Positions 52,654 through 61,033 of a stretch of 64,000 nt of DNA are shown here, one piece after another. A model generated the notes under the pieces. It saw nothing but the letters and a program-made list of their open reading frames with translations, did no database searches and was not told the origin of the DNA. Both the position numbers and the translations under genes were made by a program. Positions within the stretch are counted from its first letter, which is position 1; each line of letters starts with the position of its first letter. Location of the stretch: the NCBI GenBank assembly GCA_963782555.1, contig CAWAKB010000005.1:372001-436000 (forward strand), given 5' to 3'. Origin of the DNA: Hyphomicrobium_A sp963782555. GTDB lineage: Bacteria > Pseudomonadota > Alphaproteobacteria > Rhizobiales > Hyphomicrobiaceae.

Positions 52654-53607
52654 TCATTCCCATTCGAGCTCGGCAAAGGCCGCCGAGACGTTGCGGGCAT
52701 GGTACTCCTTGAAGAGCAGCCATGCATCTTTTTCGGACATTCCCGCCACTTTGGTGGCCTCAGACAGCGTCCGCCCTTCCTTGATCAGGGCGCGCACGTC
52801 TTCGGCCACCTTGGCGAGGTAGCGCCGCTCGGGCTCCAGCGCTTGCGGCCACTGCATGGACGGCGGTCCGTGGCCCGGCACGACGCGAGCCACGTCGGTG
52901 CGGCTTTTGAGCTGATCAAGGAGCGCGAGCCAGCCGCGAATCGAGCCGTCGAGCGCCGGGATATGCTTGGAGAACAGAATGTCGCCGAGAAAGAGCGTGC
53001 CGGTCTGCTTGTCGAAGATGGTCAGGTCGTTGTCGGTGTGCGCCGTCTTCTGCGCCTCGAGCTGAAGCGTGCGGCCGCCGAGGTCGAGCTCGAGCTTGTC
53101 CTTGACGAGCATAGTCGGCGGAATGATGCGCGTGCCCTTAAATGCTTTCTCTCCCAAAAGCTCCTTGTTGATCGCGAGGTAGCGGTCGGCGCGGGCGGCG
53201 AGTGCGCGCGGCAGCTTGTAATGGCCGACGAAGACGGGATGCTCGGCCTCGAACGCCACGTTGCCGAACACGTGGTCGGGGTGCATGTGCGTGTTGATGA
53301 CGTACTTGATCGGCAGTTTCGTGCGGCCGCGGATGGCTTCGAGCAGGCGCGCGCCGACACGGGGACTGCCGCTGGTGTCGATCACGGCGACGCCGTCGCG
53401 ACCGATGATGAAGGCGGAATTTGACGTGTCGCCCTCGTTGTCCGGCGTGAAGATCTCATAACGCCCCTGGTGCACGAACACGCCGGGCGCGATCTCCGTG
53501 ACGGTGAGGGGCTCGGCGCTCGCAGGCGCCGCAGCAACCCAAAGGAAAAGCCCAAGAACAAGGGCCGCGCGGGCCGCGAGGAGGGCAGATTTGGCCGTCA
53601 GGGGCAT
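52654..53607 (-). CDS. Quinoprotein relay system zinc metallohydrolase
   Basis: 317 aa, metallo-beta-lactamase fold, signal peptide to about residue 31. The zinc motif is INTHMHPDHVFGN (HxHxDH); others are TAHTDNDLTIF, LFLGDILFSKH and VVPGHGP. SoxH-related enzymes of this kind accompany SoxYZ-like carriers and PQQ dehydrogenases; the physiological substrate is not known. All metal ligands are present. It is divergent from xoxF, with repeated operator-like sites in the shared upstream region. Confidence 0.88.
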   Translation of the reverse strand: MPLTAKSALLAARAALVLGLFLWVAAAPASAEPLTVTEIAPGVFVHQGRYEIFTPDNEGDTSNSAFIIGRDGVAVIDTSGSPRVGARLLEAIRGRTKLPIKYVINTHMHPDHVFGNVAFEAEHPVFVGHYKLPRALAARADRYLAINKELLGEKAFKGTRIIPPTMLVKDKLELDLGGRTLQLEAQKTAHTDNDLTIFDKQTGTLFLGDILFSKHIPALDGSIRGWLALLDQLKSRTDVARVVPGHGPPSMQWPQALEPERRYLAKVAEDVRALIKEGRTLSEATKVAGMSEKDAWLLFKEYHARNVSAAFAELEWE

Positions 53608-53653
53608 GCTTCTCTCGCCATGGTCGGGGAGTTAGGAAAATGTCCCCTTGGAT

Positions 53654-53718
53654 ATAAGCAAAGCTGATCACGGACATAAGCAAGGCTGATCACGCTCCCG
53701 AGAGCGGCTCGTGATCAG
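53654..53718. promoter_or_regulatory. Three operator-like repeats between the relay hydrolase and xoxF
   Basis: Two direct repeats of 19 bp (53654-53672 and 53676-53694, one mismatch, 22-bp period) end in CTGATCACG. A third copy of the core in inverted orientation, CGTGATCAG, lies at 53710-53718. Spacing of two helical turns suggests cooperative binding by a dimeric regulator. They lie about 50-110 bp before the metallohydrolase start and about 450-515 bp before xoxF, so the former is the closer target. Confidence 0.55.
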
Positions 53719-54170
53719 GAGCCTCGCTTGGGGTCTGCGAACGCTTACGCGCGCAGCTGCACGGTCCTGTGCACGTTGTCGGAACACGATAACGTTGTGA
53801 AGGTGACGAAGACGCGCTGATGCCGATGAAATCGGCGCCCAAACAAAACTTAGTCGTGCGTCGCACAATTTCCCCTTGCAGTGCAACAAGCCGCGATGGA
53901 ATGCGGTCGATTTTAAGTCAGCGATCTTGTCCTATTCACGGACGCGTGAATTTTCGTTACTGCATCGTCTTGCGGTCGGGAAAAAAAAGTGCGTAGATGT
54001 GCCGCGGTGGTGACATGGCTTCCAGGGTCAGGTGGTAATAGCCGAATAAGACCCGGTCGATCGCCAGGGAGGAAGAAGGGGCAAACCCCATCCCAAAAAA
54101 ATGGGTGTGAGGCGCTGCCGTTCACTACCGCTTGCAAGCGTGGCAAGAACCTTAAAATGGAGGAAGCGCA
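53719..54170 (+). promoter_or_regulatory. xoxF upstream region with alternative leader hairpins
   Basis: No gene is seen in these 450 bp, which must hold the xoxF promoter. Near its end GGGG-CAAA-CCCC (54078-54089) and CCCAT-N9-ATGGG (54087-54105) share bases and cannot form together. The xoxF ribosome site GGAGG (54160-54164) follows about 55 nt later. The overlapping hairpins may be a switch or chance; no known riboswitch is recognised. I could not pick -35/-10 boxes with confidence. Confidence 0.4.
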
Positions 54171-55988
54171 ATGCGCAGAAGTGCATTCGCAGGTGCGTTG
54201 GTTGCATCGGCCGTCCTAGCGGCGCCGGCGCTGGCCAACGATAGTGTTTTGAAGTGCATATCCGACGACAATAACTGGTGCATGCAGCAGCATGACTACA
54301 CTTCACAGCGTTATTCGAAGTTGGATCAGATCAACACCAAGAACGTCGCCAACCTGAGGGTCGCATGGACCTTCTCGACCGGCGTTCTGCGCGGTCACGA
54401 GGGTGGTCCCCTGGTGGTCGGCGACACGATGTACGTGCACACCCCGTTCCCGAACATCGTCTACGCTCTGAACCTCGCCGACGACAACAAGATCATCTGG
54501 AAGTACGAGCCCAAGCAGGATCCGTCCGTGATCCCCGTCATGTGCTGCGACACGGTCAACCGTGGTCCGCAGTATGCCGACGGTAAGATCTTCCTGCATC
54601 AGGCCGACACAACGCTCGTCGCGCTCGATGCCAAGACCGGCAAAGAGCTTTGGAAAGCCGTCAACGGCGATCCGAAGCGCGGTGAGACCGGCACAGGCGC
54701 TCCGATGGTCGTCGGCAACGTCGTCCTCGTCGGCGTGTCTGGCGCTGAGTTCGGCGTCCGTTGCTTCATGACTGCTTACGATGAGAACACCGGCAAGCGG
54801 TTGTGGCGCGCCTACTCGATGGGTCCGGATGACGAGATCCTGGTCGATCCTGCGAAGACCATGATGCTCGGCAAGCCGGTCGGCAAGGACAGCTCGCTCA
54901 AGACCTGGAACGGCGACCAGTGGAAGCTGGGCGGCGGTTCGATCTGGGGCTACATGTCCTGGGATCCCAAGCTGAACCTGTTCTATTACGGCACAGGTAA
55001 CCCGTCGACCTGGAACCCGGCGCAGCGCGCTGGACCGGACGGCAAGCAGATCGATCAGCTCTATTCAATGACGCTGTTCGCTCGCAACCCGGAGACGGGA
55101 ATGGCGGCCTGGGCCTACCAGTACACGCCGTTCGACGAGTGGGACTATGACGGCATCAACGAGCCCGTCATCGCCGACATCGACGTTAAGGGCAAGAAGC
55201 GCAATGTGGTTGTCGAGTTCAACCGCAATGGCTTCGCCTATACGCTCGATCGGGCGACGGGTGAGCTGCTTGTCGCCGAGAAGTATGACCCGGCGGTCAA
55301 CTGGGCGACGAAAGTCGACATGGACAAGTCCAGCAAGACCTATGGTCGTCCGCTGGTCGTCGCCTCCAAGTCGACCTTCCTGAACGGTCCCGACGTCAAC
55401 ACCACCGACGTCTGCCCGGCCGCTCTGGGCTCGAAGGATCAGCAGCCGGTGGCCTTCTCACCGCTGACGAACCTGTTCTATGTGCCGTCTAACCACGTGT
55501 GCATGGACTACGAGCCCTTCAAGGTCGAGTACACTGCCGGTCAGCCGTACGTTGGCGCCACGCTTTCCATGTATCCGCCGAAGGGCGAGAGCCACATGGG
55601 CACCTTCCTTGCGTGGGATGCCGGCAATGGCAAGATCGTGTGGGCGAACAAGGAGCAGTTCTCGGTGTGGTCGGGTGTTCTCACCACGGCTGGCGGCATC
55701 GCCTGCCACGGCACCCTCGAGGGCAACTTCAAGTGCGTCGACCAGAAGGACGGCAAGCTTCTTTACAAGAACAAGACTCCGTCCGGCATCATCGGCAACG
55801 TGATGACCTACGGTCACGGTGGCAAGCAGTACATCGCCGTCTACTCGGGCGTCGGTGGCTGGGCCGGTATCGGTCTGGCGGCTGGCTTGACCAACCCGAC
55901 CGATGGTCTTGGTGCCGTTGGTGGCTACGCCGGTCTCAACGACTACACCGCTCTTGGTGGGTCGCTGACCGTGTGGTCGCTGCCATAA
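54171..55988 (+). CDS. xoxF: XoxF, lanthanide-dependent PQQ methanol dehydrogenase
   Basis: 605 aa periplasmic quinoprotein oxidising methanol. Signal peptide about residues 1-22 (ending ALA). Eight-bladed propeller with the adjacent disulfide cysteines Cys125-Cys126 (VMCCDTVNRG), metal ligands Glu193 (GAEFG) and Asn277 (GTGNPS), and catalytic Asp325. Asp327 in DEWDYDG is the extra aspartate that separates lanthanide XoxF from calcium MxaF, which has Ala there. Strong GGAGGAAG ribosome site. No mxaFI genes are in the window. Sequence is closest in feel to the XoxF5 clade, by recall. Confidence 0.97.
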   Translation: MRRSAFAGALVASAVLAAPALANDSVLKCISDDNNWCMQQHDYTSQRYSKLDQINTKNVANLRVAWTFSTGVLRGHEGGPLVVGDTMYVHTPFPNIVYALNLADDNKIIWKYEPKQDPSVIPVMCCDTVNRGPQYADGKIFLHQADTTLVALDAKTGKELWKAVNGDPKRGETGTGAPMVVGNVVLVGVSGAEFGVRCFMTAYDENTGKRLWRAYSMGPDDEILVDPAKTMMLGKPVGKDSSLKTWNGDQWKLGGGSIWGYMSWDPKLNLFYYGTGNPSTWNPAQRAGPDGKQIDQLYSMTLFARNPETGMAAWAYQYTPFDEWDYDGINEPVIADIDVKGKKRNVVVEFNRNGFAYTLDRATGELLVAEKYDPAVNWATKVDMDKSSKTYGRPLVVASKSTFLNGPDVNTTDVCPAALGSKDQQPVAFSPLTNLFYVPSNHVCMDYEPFKVEYTAGQPYVGATLSMYPPKGESHMGTFLAWDAGNGKIVWANKEQFSVWSGVLTTAGGIACHGTLEGNFKCVDQKDGKLLYKNKTPSGIIGNVMTYGHGGKQYIAVYSGVGGWAGIGLAAGLTNPTDGLGAVGGYAGLNDYTALGGSLTVWSLP

Positions 55989-56009
55989 GCTGACGCGAGA
56001 CACGTCAAG

Positions 56010-56037
56010 GACCGGCGCGGGGCATCCCGCGCCGGTC
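56010..56037 (+). terminator. Hairpin between xoxF and xoxG
   Basis: GACCGGCGCGGG and CCCGCGCCGGTC form a perfect 12-bp stem with a GCAT loop, 21 bp past the xoxF stop, followed by TTCCTTGTGTT. The T tract is weak, so it may stop part of the transcripts and protect xoxF mRNA, giving more xoxF than xoxG. Confidence 0.6.
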
Positions 56038-56225
56038 TTCCTTGTGTTCTCAGGCATATTGCGCCAGAGCCTCCCAGCCTCAGAGGATGACGTACAACTC
56101 GAAGCGTTCTTGCTGCGCCCGTCGATCACGGCCGAGTGAACGTTTTGTCCCGTTGTATTCTCTGGCGAAATTGCCCAAATGGTGGTGTATGGGTCCCTGC
56201 AACTAAAAGCCGATAGGGGAAACGC

Positions 56226-56798
56226 GTGAGAAGGATCAGTTTCGCAATCATCGCCGCGGTCGTCTTGGGTGGCGGTTTTGCAGCTTCGGTGAACGCCGAG
56301 GACAAGCAGCCGGGTCCGCCCGTGGTGACGCTTCCGGATGGCTGCAAGAGCCAAGAGGGTGCCAAGAACGAGGACGGCAAATGGGTCCTCCCCGATGGCA
56401 CGCCCACGTTCCACATCTGCAAGACGGACGGAACGCTAGTCGTCGACTGGTACACGTACAACGGCTATCGCCGTTATCATTCAGAGTGCCACGTCTGCCA
56501 CGGTCCCAACGGCCTGGGCTCGAGCTATGCGCCCGCGCTCGCCAACTCGCTCAAGACCCTGAGCTATGGCGATGTTCTGGGAACCGTCGCCAGCGGGCGC
56601 CAGCGCGACGAGGCCGGTACCAAATTTGTGATGCCCGCATTCGGTGACAACAAGAACGTGATGTGCTTCATCGACGACATCTACCTGTACCTGAAGGCGC
56701 GGGCAGAAGGTGTCCTTCCCGCTGGACAGCTGGGTGGTCGCAATCACGCGCCGAAACCGGATGTGGCACGAGAAAATGACAAGGCTTGCTTTGGTTAG
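56226..56798 (+). CDS. xoxG: XoxG, cytochrome c electron acceptor of XoxF
   Basis: 190 aa. Signal peptide to about residue 24 (SVNA). One haem c site CHVCH (Cys88, Cys91, His92) and a likely methionine ligand in KFVMPAFG. It accepts electrons from XoxF in the periplasm. The start is GTG with GGGGA 6 nt before it. Encoded after xoxF and overlapping xoxJ by 23 bp, in the standard xoxFGJ order (xoxG before xoxJ). Confidence 0.92.
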   Translation: MRRISFAIIAAVVLGGGFAASVNAEDKQPGPPVVTLPDGCKSQEGAKNEDGKWVLPDGTPTFHICKTDGTLVVDWYTYNGYRRYHSECHVCHGPNGLGSSYAPALANSLKTLSYGDVLGTVASGRQRDEAGTKFVMPAFGDNKNVMCFIDDIYLYLKARAEGVLPAGQLGGRNHAPKPDVARENDKACFG

Positions 56799-57639
56799 GC
56801 TGCTCGCGTTTCTGCTGGTTGCTTTTGGAATGGGCATGGGACCGTCGGCGGCCTTCGCCGTCGAAGGTCACCGCTCCGATCTCGTTAACCGGAAGGTCTT
56901 GCGCGTCTGCGCCGATCCCGCAAACATGCCCTTCTCGGACCAGAAGGGTAACGGCTTCGAGAACAAGATCGCCAACATCATCGGCGAGGAGCTCGGCGTG
57001 CCCGTGGAGTACACCTGGTTTCCCCAAGCCATGGGCTTCACGCGCAACACGCTTCTCGCCAAGCGTTGCGACGTCATCATGAGCACCGGTGAGGGCAACG
57101 ACATGGTGCTCAACACCAACCCGCTCTACCGTTCGGCCTACGCGCTCGTTTATGCGCCGGGCAAGGGCCTCGACGGCGTCGACAGCGTCTTTGACCCGCG
57201 CCTGAAGGGCAAGCGCGTCGGTGTGGTGCAAGGGACGCCGTCATCTTCCCTCGTCGCCAAGGCGGGGCTGATGGGGAAGGCCAAGCCCTATCGCCTGATG
57301 GTCGACCGCCGCTTCGATTCGCCCGCCGAGGACATGATGAAGGACATTCGCTCCGGCGACATCGACGCCGGGGTGCTGTGGGGGCCGATTGCGGGATATT
57401 ACGCGACCCGTGGCGGCAAAAAGCTCACCGTGGTGCCACTGGTGAAGGATACCGGCAAGGCTGGCCGCGTGGCGTTCCGCGTCACCATGGGCGTGCGTCA
57501 GGGCGACGTCTTGTGGAAACGCGAGCTCAACGACGTGCTTCGCAAGCGGCAGGCGGACATCGATCGCACCCTGCTCAGCTACGGCGTGCCGCTGCTCGAC
57601 GAGCAGAACCAGCCGATCACCAAGCCGCCGCCGGGCTAG
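56776..57639 (+). CDS. xoxJ: XoxJ, periplasmic solute-binding-like protein for XoxF
   Basis: 287 aa. Signal peptide (LLAFLLVAFGMGMGPSAAFA) then a type-3 solute-binding fold: LRVCADPANMPFSDQKGNGFENKIANIIGEELG, and CDVIMSTGEGNDMV. It is homologous to MxaJ and thought to help activate or mature XoxF rather than transport. The ATG at 56776 lies inside the end of xoxG; upstream alternatives exist at 56761 and 56710. Confidence 0.92.
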   Translation: MTRLALVRLLAFLLVAFGMGMGPSAAFAVEGHRSDLVNRKVLRVCADPANMPFSDQKGNGFENKIANIIGEELGVPVEYTWFPQAMGFTRNTLLAKRCDVIMSTGEGNDMVLNTNPLYRSAYALVYAPGKGLDGVDSVFDPRLKGKRVGVVQGTPSSSLVAKAGLMGKAKPYRLMVDRRFDSPAEDMMKDIRSGDIDAGVLWGPIAGYYATRGGKKLTVVPLVKDTGKAGRVAFRVTMGVRQGDVLWKRELNDVLRKRQADIDRTLLSYGVPLLDEQNQPITKPPPG

Positions 57640-57657
57640 GCCCGGGGCGCGCCAGCC

Positions 57658-58293
57658 GTGCGGCGGTTCCCTGCAGTCTTCCTGATAGGACATCCCCGCA
57701 GCGGCGCTCCTGCGCCGTCGGGGGCGCTGTTGCGTGCGGGCCATGCGAGGCTGCTGCTCGCTGGCGTGCTGGTGCTTGCCGGGGCGCTCTTGAGCCTGGA
57801 GGCGGCCGCAGAGCCCGCCGTGCCCGAGCCCCAGGGCTACCGGACGGACAACTACCGCAGCCCGGTGCCCGCAACGCTCAAGGGCGCCAAGGTGCTGACC
57901 GCCGACGCGGCAGCGGATTTGTGGAACAAGAACGCCGCCACCTTCATCGACGTCTATCCCCAGGCGCCCAAGCCCCCGAATCTGCCGGCCGGCACCTTCT
58001 GGCGTGACCCGGTGCACCGCTCAATCGAAGGCGCGCACTGGCTGCCCAACGTGGGCTACGGCGCGCTGTCGGCGGCAATGGAGGCGTATTTCACCACGCG
58101 GCTTGCGCGCCTGAGCGGCGGCAACCGCGATGCGCCGCTCGTCTTCTTCTGTCTCAGGAACTGCTGGATGTCGTGGAACGCCGCCAAGCGAGCGGTGGCG
58201 CTCGGCTACCGCAACGTCATGTGGTTCAGCGACGGAACCGACGGCTGGCAGGAGCTCGGCTATCCGCTGATCGCCGCCAAAAAGGTCCCATAG
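57658..58293 (+). CDS. PQQ-dependent catabolism-associated CXXCW motif protein (rhodanese-like)
   Basis: 211 aa. Membrane anchor or signal in about residues 28-50, then a rhodanese-like fold (ATFIDVYPQAPKPPNLPAGTFWRD). The signature cysteine motif is FFCLRNCWMSWNAAKRA, with three residues between the cysteines. Proteins of this family occur with PQQ-dependent alcohol dehydrogenases and their ABC system, as here. Start GTG 57658, 18 bp after xoxJ. Precise role unknown. Confidence 0.85.
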   Translation: MRRFPAVFLIGHPRSGAPAPSGALLRAGHARLLLAGVLVLAGALLSLEAAAEPAVPEPQGYRTDNYRSPVPATLKGAKVLTADAAADLWNKNAATFIDVYPQAPKPPNLPAGTFWRDPVHRSIEGAHWLPNVGYGALSAAMEAYFTTRLARLSGGNRDAPLVFFCLRNCWMSWNAAKRAVALGYRNVMWFSDGTDGWQELGYPLIAAKKVP

Positions 58294-58319
58294 CGGGTGC
58301 GGCCGGCGGGCAGCCGGCT

Positions 58320-59180
58320 TCAGTTCGACATCTCGGCGCGGATCTGCCTGGCGATCTCGTAGGCGCGCTGCTCTATGAGGGTAGGAATCTCGCACGCGAC
58401 GGTGAGGTTCTGCTGGCGCTCCTGGAAGATGCGGGCGTTCCAGTTGTACTCCTGCTGCTCAGGTGTCAGCTTGGAGTCCCTGGGTCCCGCCTCATCGTCG
58501 GCCGGGATCGACTGGTTCAAATCAGAAAGCTTGCTTCCTTCTCGCTCCAGCTCGTCGGCACGCGCCTTCTGACGGCGCTGGAAGTCCTCGACACGGCCGA
58601 TGACGAAGGTGCGGTCGGAATTGAGCTTCTTGAACACGCTGGCAAACAGCTCCGTGAGCTTCTTGTCGCGTTCGGCTTCGGGCACGCTCGCCGCGTAGTC
58701 CTTGATGGCCTTCTCGGCTTTCTCCAAGGGAACGCGGCGGCTCTCTAAGTAGGTGGTGAGCTCGGCGATCTTCTCGTCGTTCTCCGATCCCTTGACGTTG
58801 TCGATGGGGGGGCCATCCCAGACCTGCGCCGGCGAGATGGTCGCGACCTTGCGTTGTATGCAGGGCCAATCGGGGCTGTCCTTGACATCGGATGGTGAGA
58901 TGGGCGCCGTGTTGTCCCCGCCGGCCTCTGTTGGGAGGGCCGTCTCCCCCACACTCGGCGCCAGAGGCGCGACCGTCGGCGCGGTCGGCGTGTCGCCGAC
59001 CTTCGGCGCATTGGGCAGCACGGTCGATTCCGGGGGAGTGACCGTCGGGGTTTCTTCGGTAGGCTTAGCGCCACCGCCATTCGGCTCGGCCGCCTGCGAG
59101 CTCGCAGCTGCTGCCAGAGCGAGAATTGCCGCGATGCCAACGCACTCGAGGATACGCTTCACGTTTCTTTCCTTGGGCAT
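58320..59180 (-). CDS. Exported protein of unknown function downstream of the PQQ-associated ABC genes
   Basis: 286 aa. Signal peptide (CVGIAAILALAAAASSQA). A Pro/Thr-rich stretch (about 34-90) leads to DSPDWPCIQRKVATISPAQVWDGPP and a long charged helical C-terminus with two cysteines in all. It follows the permease gene by 4 bp, so it is in the same operon. No family recognised; a periplasmic adaptor would fit the shape. Confidence 0.72.
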   Translation of the reverse strand: MPKERNVKRILECVGIAAILALAAAASSQAAEPNGGGAKPTEETPTVTPPESTVLPNAPKVGDTPTAPTVAPLAPSVGETALPTEAGGDNTAPISPSDVKDSPDWPCIQRKVATISPAQVWDGPPIDNVKGSENDEKIAELTTYLESRRVPLEKAEKAIKDYAASVPEAERDKKLTELFASVFKKLNSDRTFVIGRVEDFQRRQKARADELEREGSKLSDLNQSIPADDEAGPRDSKLTPEQQEYNWNARIFQERQQNLTVACEIPTLIEQRAYEIARQIRAEMSN

Positions 59181-59184
59181 TTCA

Positions 59185-60081
59185 TCAGGCTCCTGCGCCT
59201 GGACCGCCACGCCGGGCGATCAGGCCTTTGGATGGGTTGTAGGCGTAGATGGCTCCGCCGAGGAACACCACGGTGCAGCCGAGCACTACCGCAAGCGAGG
59301 TCCAGTTGACCTCGCCGTAGAGTGCGAAACGAATGAGCTCCACCGCATGGGTGAACGGATTGAAGCGGCAGACCTCATAGAGCGCGATGCTCGATTCTCT
59401 GACGCGCCACAGCGGGTAGAGCGCGGACGAGGCAAAGAACATCGGAAAGATCACGAAGTTCATAACGCCCGCGAAGTTCTCCAGCTGCTTGATGACGGAG
59501 GACATGAAGAGGGCGAGTGAGCCGAGCATGAGCCCGGAGAGAATGAGCGCCGGCAGCACGGTGAGGTAGCCATAGAGCGGCAGATCGATGTCCCAGAAGT
59601 AAGCCACCACCAGATAGGCGTAAACCTGCAGCAGCGAGACGGCGACGCCGCCCACGAGCTTGGACAACAGCAGGAACGAGCGCGGAAACGGGCTGACGAG
59701 CAGCGTGCGCATGGCACCGGTCTCACGGTCGTACACCATCGACAGCGAGGACTGCATGGCATTGAAGAGCTGGATCATGCCGACGAGCCCGGGCGTGATG
59801 AACACCTCGTAGAGCACATAGGTCTCGTAGGGCGGGATGATCGAGACACCGAGCGTCTGACGGAAGCCTGCCGCGAAGATGAGGAGCCAGAGCAGCGGCC
59901 GCACCAGGGCGGAGAGGAAGCGCTCGCGCTGGTGCAGGTAGCGCAACACCTCGCGCCACACGATGCCCTTGAAGCAGGTGAGATAGGCGCCGAACCCGAG
60001 CCGCGGCTGATCCACATCCCAGGAGCCGGCCTCCTCGCGCCCGACATCAAGCGGCTGCGTCGTCGTGCTCTGCAGGCTCAT
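59185..60081 (-). CDS. PQQ-associated ABC transporter permease (PedC type)
   Basis: 298 aa, ABC-2 type permease with six membrane helices. Visible are LVRPLLWLLIFAAGFRQTLGVSIIPPYETYVLYEVFITPGLVGM and DRETGAMRTLLVSPFPRSFLLLSKL. This type is found with PQQ-dependent alcohol and phenylethanol oxidation clusters. It overlaps the ATPase gene by 4 bp. What the transporter moves is unknown. Confidence 0.88.
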   Translation of the reverse strand: MSLQSTTTQPLDVGREEAGSWDVDQPRLGFGAYLTCFKGIVWREVLRYLHQRERFLSALVRPLLWLLIFAAGFRQTLGVSIIPPYETYVLYEVFITPGLVGMIQLFNAMQSSLSMVYDRETGAMRTLLVSPFPRSFLLLSKLVGGVAVSLLQVYAYLVVAYFWDIDLPLYGYLTVLPALILSGLMLGSLALFMSSVIKQLENFAGVMNFVIFPMFFASSALYPLWRVRESSIALYEVCRFNPFTHAVELIRFALYGEVNWTSLAVVLGCTVVFLGGAIYAYNPSKGLIARRGGPGAGA

Positions 60082-60860
60082 GCCGCCAACTCCGAGATTG
60101 TCGTGCCGGTGAGCTCACGGAAGGCATCGCTGACGTTCTCCGTCCCCGTCTTCGCCAGCAGCTCCGGCAAAAAGCCGGTGAAGAGGACGCGGCCCTCGTG
60201 CAGGATCACGATGAGGTCCGTGGGGCGCACCTCGTCGAAGAGATGCGTGGCCCAGAGCACGCCGAGGCCCTCGGTCGCAACGAGCGAGCGCACGATGTTG
60301 ATGACGCTCTCGCGGGAGCCGATATCGAGGCCGACCGTGGGCTCGTCGAGCAGGAGCAGGGCCGGGCGGTGGAGCAGCGAGCGCGCGATCTCGACGCGGC
60401 GCGCTTGCCCGCCAGAGAGGTTGCGCACCTTGTCGCGGGCACGATCGGTGAGCCCGACGATCTCCAGCGCCTGCGCGGTACGCTTGCGCGCCTCGCGGCC
60501 GCGAATGCCGTGCAGCGCACAGTGATAGAGCATGTTCTGTTTGAGGCTTAAGTCGAGATCCAGGGTGCGGCTCTGAAAGACCACGCCGAGACGTTGCAGC
60601 GCCGCCGAGGCGCGCCGGCGCACGTCGTAGCCGAAGATGCGGATCTCTCCCGAAACGTTGTCGTAAAGGCGCGTGACGAGGGCAAAGAGCGTCGACTTGC
60701 CGGCGCCGTTCAATCCGAGCAGCACCACAAAGGTGCCGCGCTTCACCTCGAGCGACACGTCGTCGAGCGCAAGCGTCTCGCCGAAGCGATGACTGACGTT
60801 GCGAACGACGAGGGCGGGAGCAGCCTCGACTTCGTCTTGGGGTTCAGATGCCATGTCCAT
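60078..60860 (-). CDS. PQQ-associated ABC transporter ATP-binding protein
   Basis: 260 aa. Walker A GLNGAGKST (about residue 50), signature LSGGQARRVEIARSLL, Walker B LLLLDEPTVGLD, and the H-loop ATHLFDE. Belongs with the permease gene that it overlaps. Some 170 bp upstream lie between it and the beta-propeller gene. ATG at 60860 used; a second ATG follows two codons later. Confidence 0.9.
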   Translation of the reverse strand: MDMASEPQDEVEAAPALVVRNVSHRFGETLALDDVSLEVKRGTFVVLLGLNGAGKSTLFALVTRLYDNVSGEIRIFGYDVRRRASAALQRLGVVFQSRTLDLDLSLKQNMLYHCALHGIRGREARKRTAQALEIVGLTDRARDKVRNLSGGQARRVEIARSLLHRPALLLLDEPTVGLDIGSRESVINIVRSLVATEGLGVLWATHLFDEVRPTDLIVILHEGRVLFTGFLPELLAKTGTENVSDAFRELTGTTISELAA

Positions 60861-61033
60861 TTCGACGATTCATCCCGATCTCTCTGCGCCCAAGCTATTG
60901 AATATATAAGATTTATTCTTCCAGCTTGGGCCGCGTGCAGAGCCTCGGCTTCGTCTTCTTTGCTCCAGTACAACCGCCATCACCGCCGCCCGCAAGTCCT
61001 TATAGGACGAGGCTGCAGGGATGGCGAACGAGA

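Noticed and set aside
53654..53694. CRISPR-like direct repeats
   Set aside because: Only two copies with a 3-bp gap and no spacers; better read as an operator.
54171..55988. MxaF-type calcium methanol dehydrogenase
   Set aside because: The motif DEWDYDG has Asp where MxaF has Ala, and no mxaI follows.
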